A program made the translations under genes and the position numbers. The notes below the pieces were generated by a model. The model did not search any database. It was not told the DNA's origin and saw nothing but the letters and a program-made list of their open reading frames with translations. From Cranoglanis bouderius (taxonomy: Eukaryota > Chordata > Actinopteri > Siluriformes > Cranoglanididae): a DNA stretch of 64,000 nucleotides. Where the stretch lies: assembly GCA_023630585.1 (NCBI GenBank), contig CM042541.1, positions 13,703,501 to 13,767,500 on the forward strand, written 5' to 3'. Below, one piece after another: positions 23,001 to 31,024 of the stretch (the stretch's first letter is position 1; every line of letters begins with the position of its first letter).

Positions 23001-24335
23001 GGAAGTTCTATCATCTGGATCTTCTGAAGGCCATGGGAAGACCAAAAGTAGATTCTCTCATTTTCTTTCCTGTATATTTGATGATATTGTAACTATGACT
23101 GAGACAGACATTCCTCTACAGTGTTCATTCCTGTTACTAAAATGTTATTTTTTAAGTTAAACCACTTTTTTTCAGTTATGTTTGGTCCATCATTTATCCA
23201 GTTGTTTAATAAATTACATGATAAAAGAATTTATAAACTTGAGGTTTGGGTCTCCTTTAAAAAAATAAAGGCTTTGCTTTTTTTTTTTTTTTTTAGAAAA
23301 ATAGAACTTGCGTGCATATATAGTGATTTTTAGTCACAAATATCAGTTATTTGAATGTGTAACTAACAATTTCTTTAAAATAAACACTTTCTTGGGTTGG
23401 AAAACAAAGGAATTAGTTGAGAAGCTTTTAAATGTGCTTTTTAAATGGCACATGAGTTTTGGTAACAGGATAGAGAAAAATGCAACCATATTCTGCTTAG
23501 AAACCTAGTAAAAAATTTAATAAAGTTACCTGAGATGGACCAATACACATTTTGAATAGTCAAATATGTGTTATTAGAGTCAATGTTAAAAAAAAGAACA
23601 TTTATTAATATGACAAAAAAAAACAAAACAACAACAACAATTCAAAATTCTTATCACAGCTTATATTAGCTACCTAACTAGTGTTAGCAGTGGAGAATGT
23701 AGAACATTTATAAATATACTGTAGTATGTTATAGTATAATATGCTTATAGTTCCTCATTTGTAAGTCGCTTTGGATAAAAATGTCTGCTAAATGAATAAA
23801 TGTAAATAGTATGACTATTTATACTCATAGTATGAGTATATAAATATGGCTTTAAAATCCACTCAGTGGCAGATATGAATGACAATGACTTCCTTTTTTT
23901 AGAAGGGATCTTTTCATTGAAGATTTCCATATAGGGACTCAAAAATACATTTTCATCTACATTTTCACCTACATTTTCATCATGCATTCAAGCCTTCATG
24001 CCTTCAGTACACACCCACTCACAGCTGCTTTAATTTCATATGAGGATTCAAAAAATGGTCTATGTTTCAGACAGGTCTGTATCGTTTCAATTAAACATGT
24101 AAAACAGAGAGAGACGCGGGTTACCCACCTTATCGTTTTTAAGGTCTGGAACTCTCACTGATAAATCTTCGGATCTTCTTGCATCATGATCAGACAGCAT
24201 TAAACCCAGACTCAGGGTCACTGCCAGCAACACGCACAAGCAGAGCAGCAGCATTCTCATTCGGCAAATAGGTGGGTGACTGCACAAGGCAAAAATACAG
24301 CTCAGCTGAGTGGCCTTGGACCTTCTGTGCTTCAT
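11044..24335 (-). CDS. qpctl: Glutaminyl-peptide cyclotransferase-like protein, seven exons, altered active site
   Basis: Exons on the minus strand: 24335-24129, 20496-20350, 19575-19282, 12309-12148, 12038-11939, 11417-11301, 11189-11044. All junctions are GT/AG and keep frame (1173 nt, 390 aa; human QPCTL 382 aa). The N-terminus has a hydrophobic signal-anchor (about residues 26-46, LLLCLCVLLAVTLSLGLML), as expected for the Golgi-resident isoenzyme, and the C-terminus FLAEYLGL equals that of human QPCTL. These enzymes convert N-terminal Gln or Glu to pyroglutamate. Zinc ligands are conserved: Asp171 (CHYDTK), Glu231, His359. However, residue 230 is Ala in FFDGAEAF (human QPCT Glu201), residue 277 is Ala in LLALIGAP (Asp248) and residue 358 is Arg in PSYRHT (Trp329). 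Those are residues of the catalytic pocket, so activity is doubtful. The large introns are filled with transposons. Confidence 0.9.
11716..11778. repeat. (ATT)n/(AGT)n microsatellite
   Basis: Trinucleotide repeats (attattatt, then agtagtagt) inside the intron between qpctl exons 5 and 6. Confidence 0.85.
12370..14165 (+). mobile_element. Tc1-like transposon, family B, long inverted repeats, split by an LTR
   Basis: About 190 bp at each end are inverted copies of each other ('ttgaggaaaatgat..gtgagtggcaaaag' at the left, 'cttttgccactcacagatat..atcattttcctcaa' at the right). Such long terminal repeats recall the IR/DR type of Sleeping Beauty-like elements. The plus-strand transposase relic starts near 12684 (MARTKEVSENLRKRVVDAH), is interrupted after VKH by the LTR at 12894, and resumes at 13472 (VIVHEVTKEPRVTFKQLK). 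A stop follows MFGLNEKCYVW-type sequence at 13769, and a large part of the catalytic core is deleted near 13872. Non-functional. It sits in the intron between qpctl exons 3 and 4. Confidence 0.85.
12894..13466 (+). mobile_element. Solo LTR inserted in the Tc1 family B transposase
   Basis: The 573-bp unit begins TGTTAGAGTTTCCCCTCG and ends TTACGTAACA, matching both ends of the LTR at 9717. It splits the Tc1 reading frame. The flanks AACAT and GACGT are a 5-bp duplication with two A/G differences. It lacks the tandem units that lengthen the 9717 copy. No internal retroelement genes remain. Confidence 0.8.
14235..14765 (-). mobile_element. Decayed Tc1-like fragment, family C
   Basis: On the minus strand broken frames contain MFQHDSALVHKAKSVNTWFA and KVGVEELE, then 'ggttctgttcagatc..ctcaaccccactgaacacctttgg' (a relic of the NP.E.LW catalytic segment). 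The same family appears at 28905-29610 and 41325-41590. Too many stops and gaps to encode a transposase. Confidence 0.7.
14775..15790. other. Intronic stretch; partial dispersed repeat at its left, otherwise nothing seen
   Basis: 14775-14960 resembles the 'gcagctataaacag..gttactgagaaactgcaaag' part of the repeat cluster at 4510-4700. The remainder, up to about 15700, is AT-rich with no recognisable exon or element end. It lies within a qpctl intron. Confidence 0.35.
15700..16960 (+). mobile_element. THAP-domain element remnant, interrupted
   Basis: At 15816 a frame reads HFTPDCFVNEGQ, the typical end of a THAP zinc finger. After an insertion (15854-16364) the same frame resumes as KAGFAEKLILKDGSIPTVRD. 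The 3' part (16700-16960) carries 'aaagagacacac', 'gggtattttgagctgaaac' and 'cttgtaaaaagggacataat', a tail I associate with a common fish repeat. THAP domains bind DNA in P-element-like transposases and in host factors; here only a fragment is left. The piece is not an active gene. Confidence 0.55.
15854..16364 (+). mobile_element. Insertion inside the THAP fragment (common fish repeat)
   Basis: About 510 bp split a THAP codon and are flanked by TA on both sides. The unit contains 'gtttatttgtatagcgcgtt', 'aaagcagctttacagaaat', 'ggcaaggaaaaactccctg' and 'gaaccagactcaaaaggga', which are hallmarks of a very common teleost repeat. The right end is a perfect 15-bp palindrome arm pair (16331-16345 and 16351-16365). 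Confidence 0.7.
16968..18480 (-). mobile_element. Complete Tc1-like transposon, family D
   Basis: Both ends are TACAGGTGCATCTCAATAAA and its complement, flanked by the TA target. Long inverted stretches (about 200 bp, including 'ttcaactcaaattgtgaaac' and 'ttaactacttcagtctgtgt'-type sequence) continue inwards at both sides. The element is about 1.51 kb, the usual Tc1 size, and contains one uninterrupted transposase ORF. It is the best-preserved transposon in the window. Confidence 0.93.
17250..18215 (-). CDS. Tc1-type transposase, full ORF, catalytic Glu replaced by Gly
   Basis: A 321-aa open frame begins MVSQFGSLGKPQTFIAKEAG (paired-like helix-turn-helix) and ends IKAKGAPTKY. Family members cut and paste their own element at TA sites with a DDE catalytic triad. 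Both aspartates are present (VLFSDERKF near residue 137; FIFQQDLAPAHTA near residue 226). The third position reads NSLHLNPIGNLWG, where the family has NSPDLNPIENLWG: the Glu codon GAG is GGG here and the preceding PD is LH. The protein is therefore expected to be inactive although nothing breaks the frame. The start could be a few codons further upstream. Confidence 0.85.
   Translation of the reverse strand: MVSQFGSLGKPQTFIAKEAGCSQSAVSKHVNRKLSGRKKCGRKRCATNRENRSLMRIVKQNRFKNLSELHKEWTEAGVKASRATTPRRVKEFGYSCHIPLVKPLLNHRQHQRRLTWAKEKKNWTFAQWSKVLFSDERKFCISFGNQGPRVWRKGGEAHSPSCLKSSVTFPQSMMIWGAMSSAGVGPLCFLKTKVTAPVYQEILEHFMLPSADQLFEDADFIFQQDLAPAHTAKSTKSWLNDHGVGVLDWPANSLHLNPIGNLWGIVKRKMRNERPKNADELKVTVKETWASIPPQQCHKLITSMPRRIEAAIKAKGAPTKY
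18611..18690. repeat. Hairpin-forming inverted repeat
   Basis: The arm ggaagaagaccaggtgacta (from 18616) is repeated in inverse complement ending at 18688, with about 22 nt perfectly paired and a loop of roughly 25 nt. It lies between two repeats in a qpctl intron. Size and pairing resemble a microRNA-type hairpin, but a mini foldback element is equally possible. Confidence 0.6.
18745..19255 (-). mobile_element. Decayed Tc1-like repeat, family W
   Basis: Contains 'ggagtggaacctgatgtggt', 'caacatggtgtttcagcctg', 'gagatcagccgtttatgaaa' and the end 'cctattaaagtggacagtta', a widely dispersed vertebrate repeat. Related ends are at 38062-38330, and a more complete transposase piece of the same family is at 53530-53960 on the plus strand. 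Confidence 0.6.
19576..20349. other. qpctl intron 2; nothing else seen
   Basis: Sequence between qpctl exons 3 and 2. No transposon ends, RNA gene or further exon were recognised. Confidence 0.4.
20907..22641 (-). mobile_element. Tc1-like transposon, family E, with a nested SINE
   Basis: The ends read 'cagtgggtaaagaaaagaat' and 'attcttttctatacccactg'. The minus-strand transposase starts at 22239 (MGGKALSKDLRDKVVDRHKS), shifts frame near 21880 and again near 21690, and ends at 21259. Its first catalytic motif is damaged: WSHELFG stands where relatives have WSDETKIELFG. FQHDNDPKHTA and NPIENLW remain. A SINE is inserted near its left end. Non-functional. Confidence 0.85.
20957..21139 (+). mobile_element. 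tRNA-derived SINE
   Basis: 'ggtagctcagtggttaagac' resembles a tRNA A box and 'gagttcaaaccccagcact' a B box, the Pol III promoter parts of a tRNA-derived SINE. The tail 'aagtcgctctggataagggc' is shared with the copies at 41062, 32815 (inverted), 23762 (tail only) and 61405 (tail only). It sits inside the Tc1 element. Confidence 0.75.
23161..24128. other. qpctl intron 1, distal part
   Basis: AT-rich, with homopolymer runs. Only the SINE tail at 23762-23806 ('gtaagtcgctttggataaaa') was recognised. No exon seen. Confidence 0.4.
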
Positions 24336-24435
24336 CTCAAACTGTTCAGAAAGTAACTCAATCTATGAACAGACACATGAATAGTTAAAATAGCTTCATT
24401 TACACAGTTTCCTTAACTGCATATTCTATTGGAAT

Positions 24436-24924
24436 ACAGTGAGTATAGAAAAGAATCACCCCCCTTTAAAATAATCACATTTTGTTGCTTTTCAGCCTGA
24501 AATGAAGACGGACACAGTTTTTGTTTTATCCAGCTGTATTTACTCAGTGCAACTTATAACATCCAAGTGAAACATATAACACCAACATGTTAGAATCAAT
24601 GAGTTGGAAAAAGGATCACCCCCTTGCTTTAATTTACCTTGATTTTTTAATTACAGCCATTAGTCTGTTGGGATATGTGTCTACTAACTTTGCACATCTA
24701 GACTTTGCAATATTTGGCCAGTCTTCTTTGCAGAACTGCTCAAGTTCAGTTAAATTTGATGGTGACCGTTTATGGACTGCAGTCTTCAAGTCATTCCACA
24801 GATTTTCAATGGGGTTAAAGTCTGGGCTCTGACTAGGCCATGCATGGACATTCACCTTTTTCTCCTTCAATCACTGTGTGGTCTATTTAATGGGGGGTGA
24901 TTCTTTTCTATACCCACTGTATTT
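24436..24924 (-). mobile_element. Internally deleted Tc1 family E copy
   Basis: Ends 'cagtgagtatagaaaagaat' and 'attcttttctatacccactg' enclose only 489 bp. The C-terminal part of the transposase remains (24870-24634: MKEKKVNVHAWPSQSPDFNP, IENLWNDLK). This is the same family as 20907 and lies just upstream of qpctl exon 1, where the promoter would be expected. Confidence 0.85.
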
Positions 24925-24937
24925 CTGCAAAAAATCC

Positions 24938-25254
24938 ATTCATTCATTTTCTGTACCACTTATACTACAATGGGTGATGGGGAGCATGGAACCTATCCCA
25001 GGGGACTCGGGGGAAAAGACGTGGGACACCCTGGACAGAGTGCCAACCCATCACAGGGCACAACTGCACACACATTCACACACTATGGACAATTTAGAGA
25101 TGCCAATCAGAGGAAGGAAACCGGAGTACCTGGAGGAAACCCCTGAGGCACAGGGAGAACTTGCAAACTCTGCGCCCACAGAGGTAGGAATCAAACACCC
25201 AAACCCCAGAGGTGTGAGGCAAATGTGCTAACCACTAAGCCACCGTGCCCCCCT
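24938..25254 (+). mobile_element. SINE-like fish repeat, copy 1
   Basis: Contains 'tcattttctgtaccacttat', 'gaacctatcccaggggactc', 'acattcacacactatggaca' and the end 'gtgctaaccactaagccacc', a common repeat of fish genomes. A second, shorter copy is at 29052-29340. Confidence 0.7.
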
Positions 25255-25375
25255 TCTGCAAAAAATTTAACCCTTAAACCAAATTTTGTGGATCAGCCAA
25301 TCTGTGTTCAGTGTCTTAAGTTTGCTTCTTTAGTATTGCATTGATGGACTTAACAAGTAATGGGAACTAACTAAC

Positions 25376-27031
25376 AGCCCAGCCAACATATTTATGTGGG
25401 GCCCACATGCGTTACACTTGGGCTACAGGGGTACCGGGAGGGTATGGGCCCAAAATGGGCATCTTATATAGGGCCCACTTGGATCACCTAAGTAGGTCCC
25501 ACATGGGCAAACCCAGGTGGGCTCCCTACATGGCTCCTAGTTGGGTCACTAATGAGAAATGAGTGCATGGGCTCAAAATGGGCAACACAAATGGGGCCCA
25601 TTTTGGTTTACCAAATGGGTTAGACAAGTACAAACACAATCAATCCCATATCGGCTGATTACATGGGTCCGAGATAGTACACAAATATGCACCGTTGAAA
25701 TGTTGTTATTGTTTTTTATTGTTGTTGTTGTTGGTGTTGTTGTGATACTTGGACTAATGTTCAAATGTTATAGATGGTAAGTTCGTGCCACTAACATTGT
25801 GCCAATTTTCCAGAGGTGACTTTGCTGTCAGTCAGTATACCCAAGGTAAGAACTACATTATTATATCAAAACTAAAAACTGAAATTTGATAGAAATACAT
25901 TGTTTTACAACATAATGTTAACCAAAATATTAGTTTGGCTTCTTGTCATTTTAGAATTACAGCTAGCTAACATCACTGGGTAGCTAACTCCCTCAGAGTT
26001 CACACCTCTTTTTTACCGTTAGAAGACGGCATACAATTTTCCCTAAATTTCTGGTGCCCCATAACCAAAACGATAAGAACTGAGAATAAAACTAGCAATT
26101 CAAATCTGTCCGAATGTGTTTAATAGCAATTTATCCAACAACTGTTGAACAAGCAGAACGTAAACTTAAATACGAAATATTTGACTTCCAGCAGTCATCT
26201 CCCCTCTCATCCACAGCCGCTATATTTTACACATGAGGATGTATTGATAGATTGTCATGACATCTGCATCTGTACAATTCTTTGCCATAAATGTATGTTT
26301 TAACTTTGAAAAAGTTATTTAAAAAAAAGAGTGGCAAAATGGCTGATTAACTCATTTTTTCTTTTTAAAGGGGATGGAGGAGTGAGGAGCTGCACTGCGT
26401 TTTTTTTTTGTTTGTTTGTTTGTTTGTTTTTTGTTTATTTTGTGTTTTTTTGGAATACTTCATTGTGGAGTTTTCAGATATGCAGCTATGAACAGTGCAA
26501 GTTAAAATCTGGCAGGAGCTTCACTGCATTCTTCTTTTTTTTTTAATACTTTACGAGTTTTCAAAAGTTATTTACAAGTTAGTATAGCTATGTACAAATT
26601 ATAACCACTAAAACCTTGCTTAATAAAGTAAGGCATGAACTACTGGCTTCTTCATTGAACCAATACATTTTACATTTTAGTGTACTTTAGCGGGTTAAAT
26701 GTAATATTTGTATTTAGGTGTTTACTGTAAAATAAGGTAACCCAAGCAGACAAATATGGTAGCCCATATATATACCTGTTGTGGCCCATAAGAGCACTAG
26801 ATATGTCCTAGCTGGGTCCCATCATCAACCCATGTAGGCAGACTCCTGTAGGCTCCAAATGGGAGAAACATGGGTTACCCATATGGGCCCTATATGGAGC
26901 GCATCAAGGGCCCATCGTCAACCCATCTGGGCTAACCCATGGGGGGCCTCCATGGAAGGACAAAATTGGCTGGGCCCCAAATATCACCCCAGGTGCAAAC
27001 CCTTTTGGCCCCACATGGGTGTGTTGGCTGG
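25376..27031. mobile_element. Fold-back element with long 'tgggcccacatggg' arms
   Basis: The left end cccagccaacatatttatgt and the right end 'cccacatgggtgtgttggctggg' are inverted. Both arms, roughly 250-280 bp each, are built from diverged repeats of atgggcccacatggg. The middle is about 1.1 kb without coding signal. The motif aagtaatggga is found directly right of the element and 12 bp left of its left end, possibly the target duplication. Superfamily unknown to me. Confidence 0.6.
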
Positions 27032-27297
27032 GAAGTAATGGGATCTTATAGCTACCATTTTAGCATTGTACAAACTGCATATCTAAATTATCACGTGATT
27101 TCTGACACCATGATTTCAATCTTCCATATTGTAGCCAAATCACTTTCTTCCCCAGGTAATAATTTGGTGTCGGTCCCCACCTCAGACTCAAAGCAACAGA
27201 ATTAATTTGGATGACAATATAGTTTTTACTATAAAAGAAATGTGATATTAAAGTTTTGTATGTTATGTTTGTATTCTGGTATTTCACTCACTCTTTT

Positions 27298-27808
27298 ACA
27301 GTACTGTGCAGAAGTTGTAGGCACATGCAAAGAAATGCTGTAGAGCAAAGATGCCTTCAAAATAATTAAATTAAATGTTTCTACATTTTAAAAGTCAATA
27401 TTTGGTGTGACAAAAAAATAAAAATAAAAATAGTAGTCTCTGGTACAATTTGTGCAGTTTTATGAGGAAATGAGCTGGTAAGTTTTATTGAGCATCTTGC
27501 AGAACCAGCCACAGTTCTTCTGGAGACTTTGACTTTTGCACTTGCTTCTTATTTTTGCAGAAAAACCCAGCAGCCTTCACTATGTTTTTTGTCTGAAAAA
27601 TGGTTTCTTATGTAATATGTTGCTTTCTTTAATGGCATACAAACATTTTTTGTAACATTTAATTTTGTGCTAGAAAACTAATGTTTTGGCATCTAAAATG
27701 TTTTTTGTACTGACTTGATAATGTTAGAAGTCATAAAATAAAAAATCTATAACAAAGTTTGTACAAAAAAAAAAATAGGGTGCCTAAAACTTTTGAACAA
27801 TACTGTAT
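27298..27808. mobile_element. MITE, 'cagtactgtgcaaaag' family, copy 2
   Basis: Ends 'acagtactgtgcagaagttg' and 'taaaacttttgaacaatact'. The interior matches copy 3 closely ('gcaaagaaatgctgtagagc', 'tgagcatcttgcagaacc'). Confidence 0.85.
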
Positions 27809-27924
27809 GTTCAAATGGTCTTTGGAGGTGAGTGTGATCATTTATATATACAGTTTGCATGATATTAAATTGGCTTTTTTGTTAGCAACATTAGCTTCAC
27901 ACTTCAAAGTATTTGCCCAATATT

Positions 27925-28870
27925 AGCCTCGGGTAGTGGAAAAGTATTTGCCCCGTCCTGATTTCCTCTATTTTTGCATATTTATAACACTAAATGGTTT
28001 CAGATCCTCATACAAATAAGACAAGGGGCACATGAGGAAATGCAAAGTTTTTATATGATTATTGTATTGATTGAAGGAATAGGTCATGCAACACCTATAT
28101 CACCCATGTCATAAAGTAATTGCCGCCCTAAACTTAATCATTGGTTGTGCCTCCTTTAGCAACAACAACTGCAACTAAGCACTTCCAGTAATTGAAGACA
28201 TTGCTGTGAAAGAATTTTAGCCCAATCCACTTTCCAGAATTGCTTTAATTCATTGCTTTAATACATTGGATTTCTTTTCAAGCGCAGCATCTCAATGGGG
28301 TTCAAGTCAGGACTTTGCCAAAGCCACACCAATTTTTTTTTTCAAATTTGTTTTTTCTTTATCAGAGGATTTGCTCTTGTGGTCCAAATCATTGACTTGC
28401 TGCATAACCCCACTGCGCTTCAACTTCAGATCACGGACTAATGACCAGACATCTTTCTAATGGTGGACTAATGAATGCTGACCTTATCTAAGGTTAACAA
28501 GGCCTGCAGTTCCTTAGATGTTCATTTGGGTTCTTTTGTGACTTCCTGAACGAGTCACTGATGTGAATTTTGGTAGGCTGGTCATTTCCGAGAAGATTCA
28601 CCACTATTTGAAGTTTTCTTCATTTGGAGTTAATGGCACTCACGGTGGTTTGCTGGTGTTCCAGAGCCTTAGAAATGGCTTTGTAACCCTTTACAGACTG
28701 ATCTATTTCAATAACTTTCTTTCTCATCTCTTCTGGAATTTCTTTTGATCATGTGATAGTGTGCTGCTCGTTGAGTCCTTTTAGCCAACTTCACATTGCA
28801 AGATAGGTTCACATTGCTAAAAATGTGTCAGTTTCACATGTGATTAGACTATTCCTTTAATACACCAACT
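27925..28870 (-). mobile_element. Decayed Tc1-like transposon, 'ggaaaagtatttgcccc' family
   Basis: The left end 'ggaaaagtatttgccccgtc' is a Tc1-type terminus. Broken minus-strand frames across 28140-28800 resemble transposase N- and mid-regions ('ccattttctaaggctctggaacacc' type sequence on the minus strand). Many stops; inactive. Related to the copy at 42093. Confidence 0.6.
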
Positions 28871-28904
28871 CATACTGCAGCTGTAAGCCATTTTGAACAC
28901 TGAT

Positions 28905-29610
28905 CAGCCACTTCATCTGGCAGTCTGATGAACGAATCTGGGTTTGGTAGAGAATGGTACCTACCAGGATGCATTGTGCCAACACTAATGTTTAGTGGAG
29001 GAGGGATAATGGTCTTGGGTTATTTTTTGGGGGTTGGGCCTATTAGTTTCACCCATCCATCCATCCATTTTCTGTACTGCTTATCTTATCCTACACAGGG
29101 TCACGGGGAGCCACGAGCCTATCCCAGGGGACTCGGGGCATGAGGCAGGGGACACTCTGGACAGATTGCCAACCCATCACAGGGGACAATCGCACACACA
29201 TTCACACACTACAGACAACGCCAATCAACGCATGATTTTGGAATGGGGGAAACATGCAAACTCCATGCACATACAGCAGAGGCAGGAATCGAAGCCCCAG
29301 CCTCGGAGGTGCGAGGCAAATGTGCTAACCACTAAGCCACACCCATTAATTCCAGTGGAGGGTAATCTTAATGCTATAGCATACAAAGACATTTTAGACA
29401 GTTGTATGCTTCCAACTTTGTGGCAAACCCTTTCCTGTTCCAGCATGACTGTGGACCTGTGCATAAAGCAAGGTCCTTAAAGACAAGGTTTATTGAGTTT
29501 GGTGTGGTCGAACTCTAGTGGCCTGCACAAAGCCGTGACCTCAACCCCACTGAAAACCTTTGGAGTGAATTGGAACGTCAATTGCAAGCCAGGTCAAACA
29601 CAATAAATAC
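28905..29610 (+). mobile_element. Decayed Tc1 family C fragment with nested SINE-like repeat
   Basis: Plus-strand broken frames contain PFLFQHDCGPVHKA and RDLNPTENLWSELE, the second and third catalytic segments of a Tc1 transposase. The part 29052-29340 is an inserted SINE-like repeat that splits it. Inactive. Confidence 0.7.
29052..29340 (+). mobile_element. SINE-like fish repeat, copy 2 (nested)
   Basis: 'ttctgtactgcttatcttat', 'cctatcccaggggactcggg' and 'gtgctaaccactaagccaca' match the copy at 24938. It interrupts the Tc1 relic around it. Confidence 0.7.
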
Positions 29611-31024
29611 AGTAAGTATAGACAACAGACTATATAATAAACTATAGTAAACACTACAAAACAAAATTATTTTGCACATTGGTACTGATAGTGCAAATTA
29701 TGTTAATATTCTGATTTTAAAGTATCTGTATTATAATTACAGAACATTTAAAATAAACTTTTTGGTCAATGATTATTTGATAGAGCAATGTCCCTGTTAC
29801 ATTTACAGCAATACTAGCCTACATAAGAACACTGAATACAGTATGTACAGTACAGTATCGCACTTACCCGCAGTGGCACTGAGAGTTCAGCCAGTTTGCT
29901 GGGATAGAAACAGCACAACCTTGATGCAGTCGCCTAGTTTTAGGAAAGGACTGCATCGGTCAACTGCATCGTTCTCGCCATTCTACATGACTATTCCAAA
30001 ATGCATTTGATTTATTTATACCAATTCATATTCCTATACCATTCGCATCGTCTTTCTCCCGAACAATACGCAGCACGCACGCGGCTCTCTGCTCGAACAC
30101 TGCGTGACAGCGATGTGATTCACTCTGTCTGAGTGAATCGGAGGGTACTGACTGTACTGCATCTATAAGATTCACTGAGCCGAATGTGCAAATGATTCGC
30201 TTATTCATCTTTGCAGAAACGCAGCACAAACTCATTCCGTCCTGCACAGATCTATTAGGTGCATATAATTAAATTGCAAGAGGAAAAAGAAGTAGCTCAC
30301 TTAAAAAGAGAGGTTATTCATAATCAGTATGATTTTCATACTGATGTCTTTTATTCTACCTTCTTAAATTTTATTTTATGACACCACAAATAATGTAAAG
30401 CTGCGTTTTTACAGTGAATGCACACAAATATGTAAAAAATACATTTTAAATAAATATTAACAATGAGGCACAAATAATAATAAACTAAATCAAATGACTG
30501 CTTTGAGAGAATTATTATTACGTGACTACACAATTAGGGACAGTCAATTGCTATGCTATATGTTCACAAAATAATCTTTTATGTCTAGAATCCCACTGGT
30601 TCGATCAAATGAATCAGTAAGTAAAAGATTTGAATCGTTTAGTGTACTGAACTAAATGAATCAAATCACTAAAGAAAAATCATTTTTACACATCGCTGCT
30701 GTGTGGTCCTGTAATTCGTATATCGGTTGCCTGTAAGTAACACAAGTAAAACAAGCAAAAGACGAACATGTTTGTCCAATAAAGTAATTATTCTTTATTT
30801 GTGAATTACTTAATATTGACAACTGAGGTGAAATTCATTGCAGCTGTATAACAATTTCCGCGTAGTAACAGCATAGCAACGCTGCTGCCAATAAGATAGA
30901 ATTAGAATGTTGCGCTAGGATACAAATTCGTTTGATATATGGCTCAACCGTTTAATTGGTTGTGTGCTGGCCAATCAACGCGAACCAGGAAAATAATTGG
31001 CTCTAACTATTTTCACTGCAGCCA
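29611..31024. other. Region upstream of meiosin exon 1
   Basis: No exon was recognised. 30040-30220 has more CpG than its surroundings and several 'gattcact/gaatcg' motifs, which recur at 30590-30680 and suggest an old repeat. The meiosin promoter should lie near the right end (about 30880-31020). Confidence 0.35.

Larger units (their letters stand above)
20879..23160. mobile_element. Second copy of the 'tgagccattc' TIR element, interrupted
   Basis: Begins TGAGCCATTCCACCGAATGG exactly as the copy at 5433. A Tc1 element follows after 14 nt. From 22640 the sequence 'aattaactgaaaaatacatt', 'acattaataaaaactaccta' and 'cttctgaaggccatgggaag' matches 5490-5960 of the first copy. No right inverted end was found, so this copy is truncated. 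Lies in qpctl intron 1. Confidence 0.6.

Noticed and set aside
24087..24128. Extension of qpctl exon 1 to the downstream stop (VGNPRLSLFYMFN)
   Set aside because: A GTGGGT donor at 24128 restores phase with exon 2, and the residues after it do not match the family.
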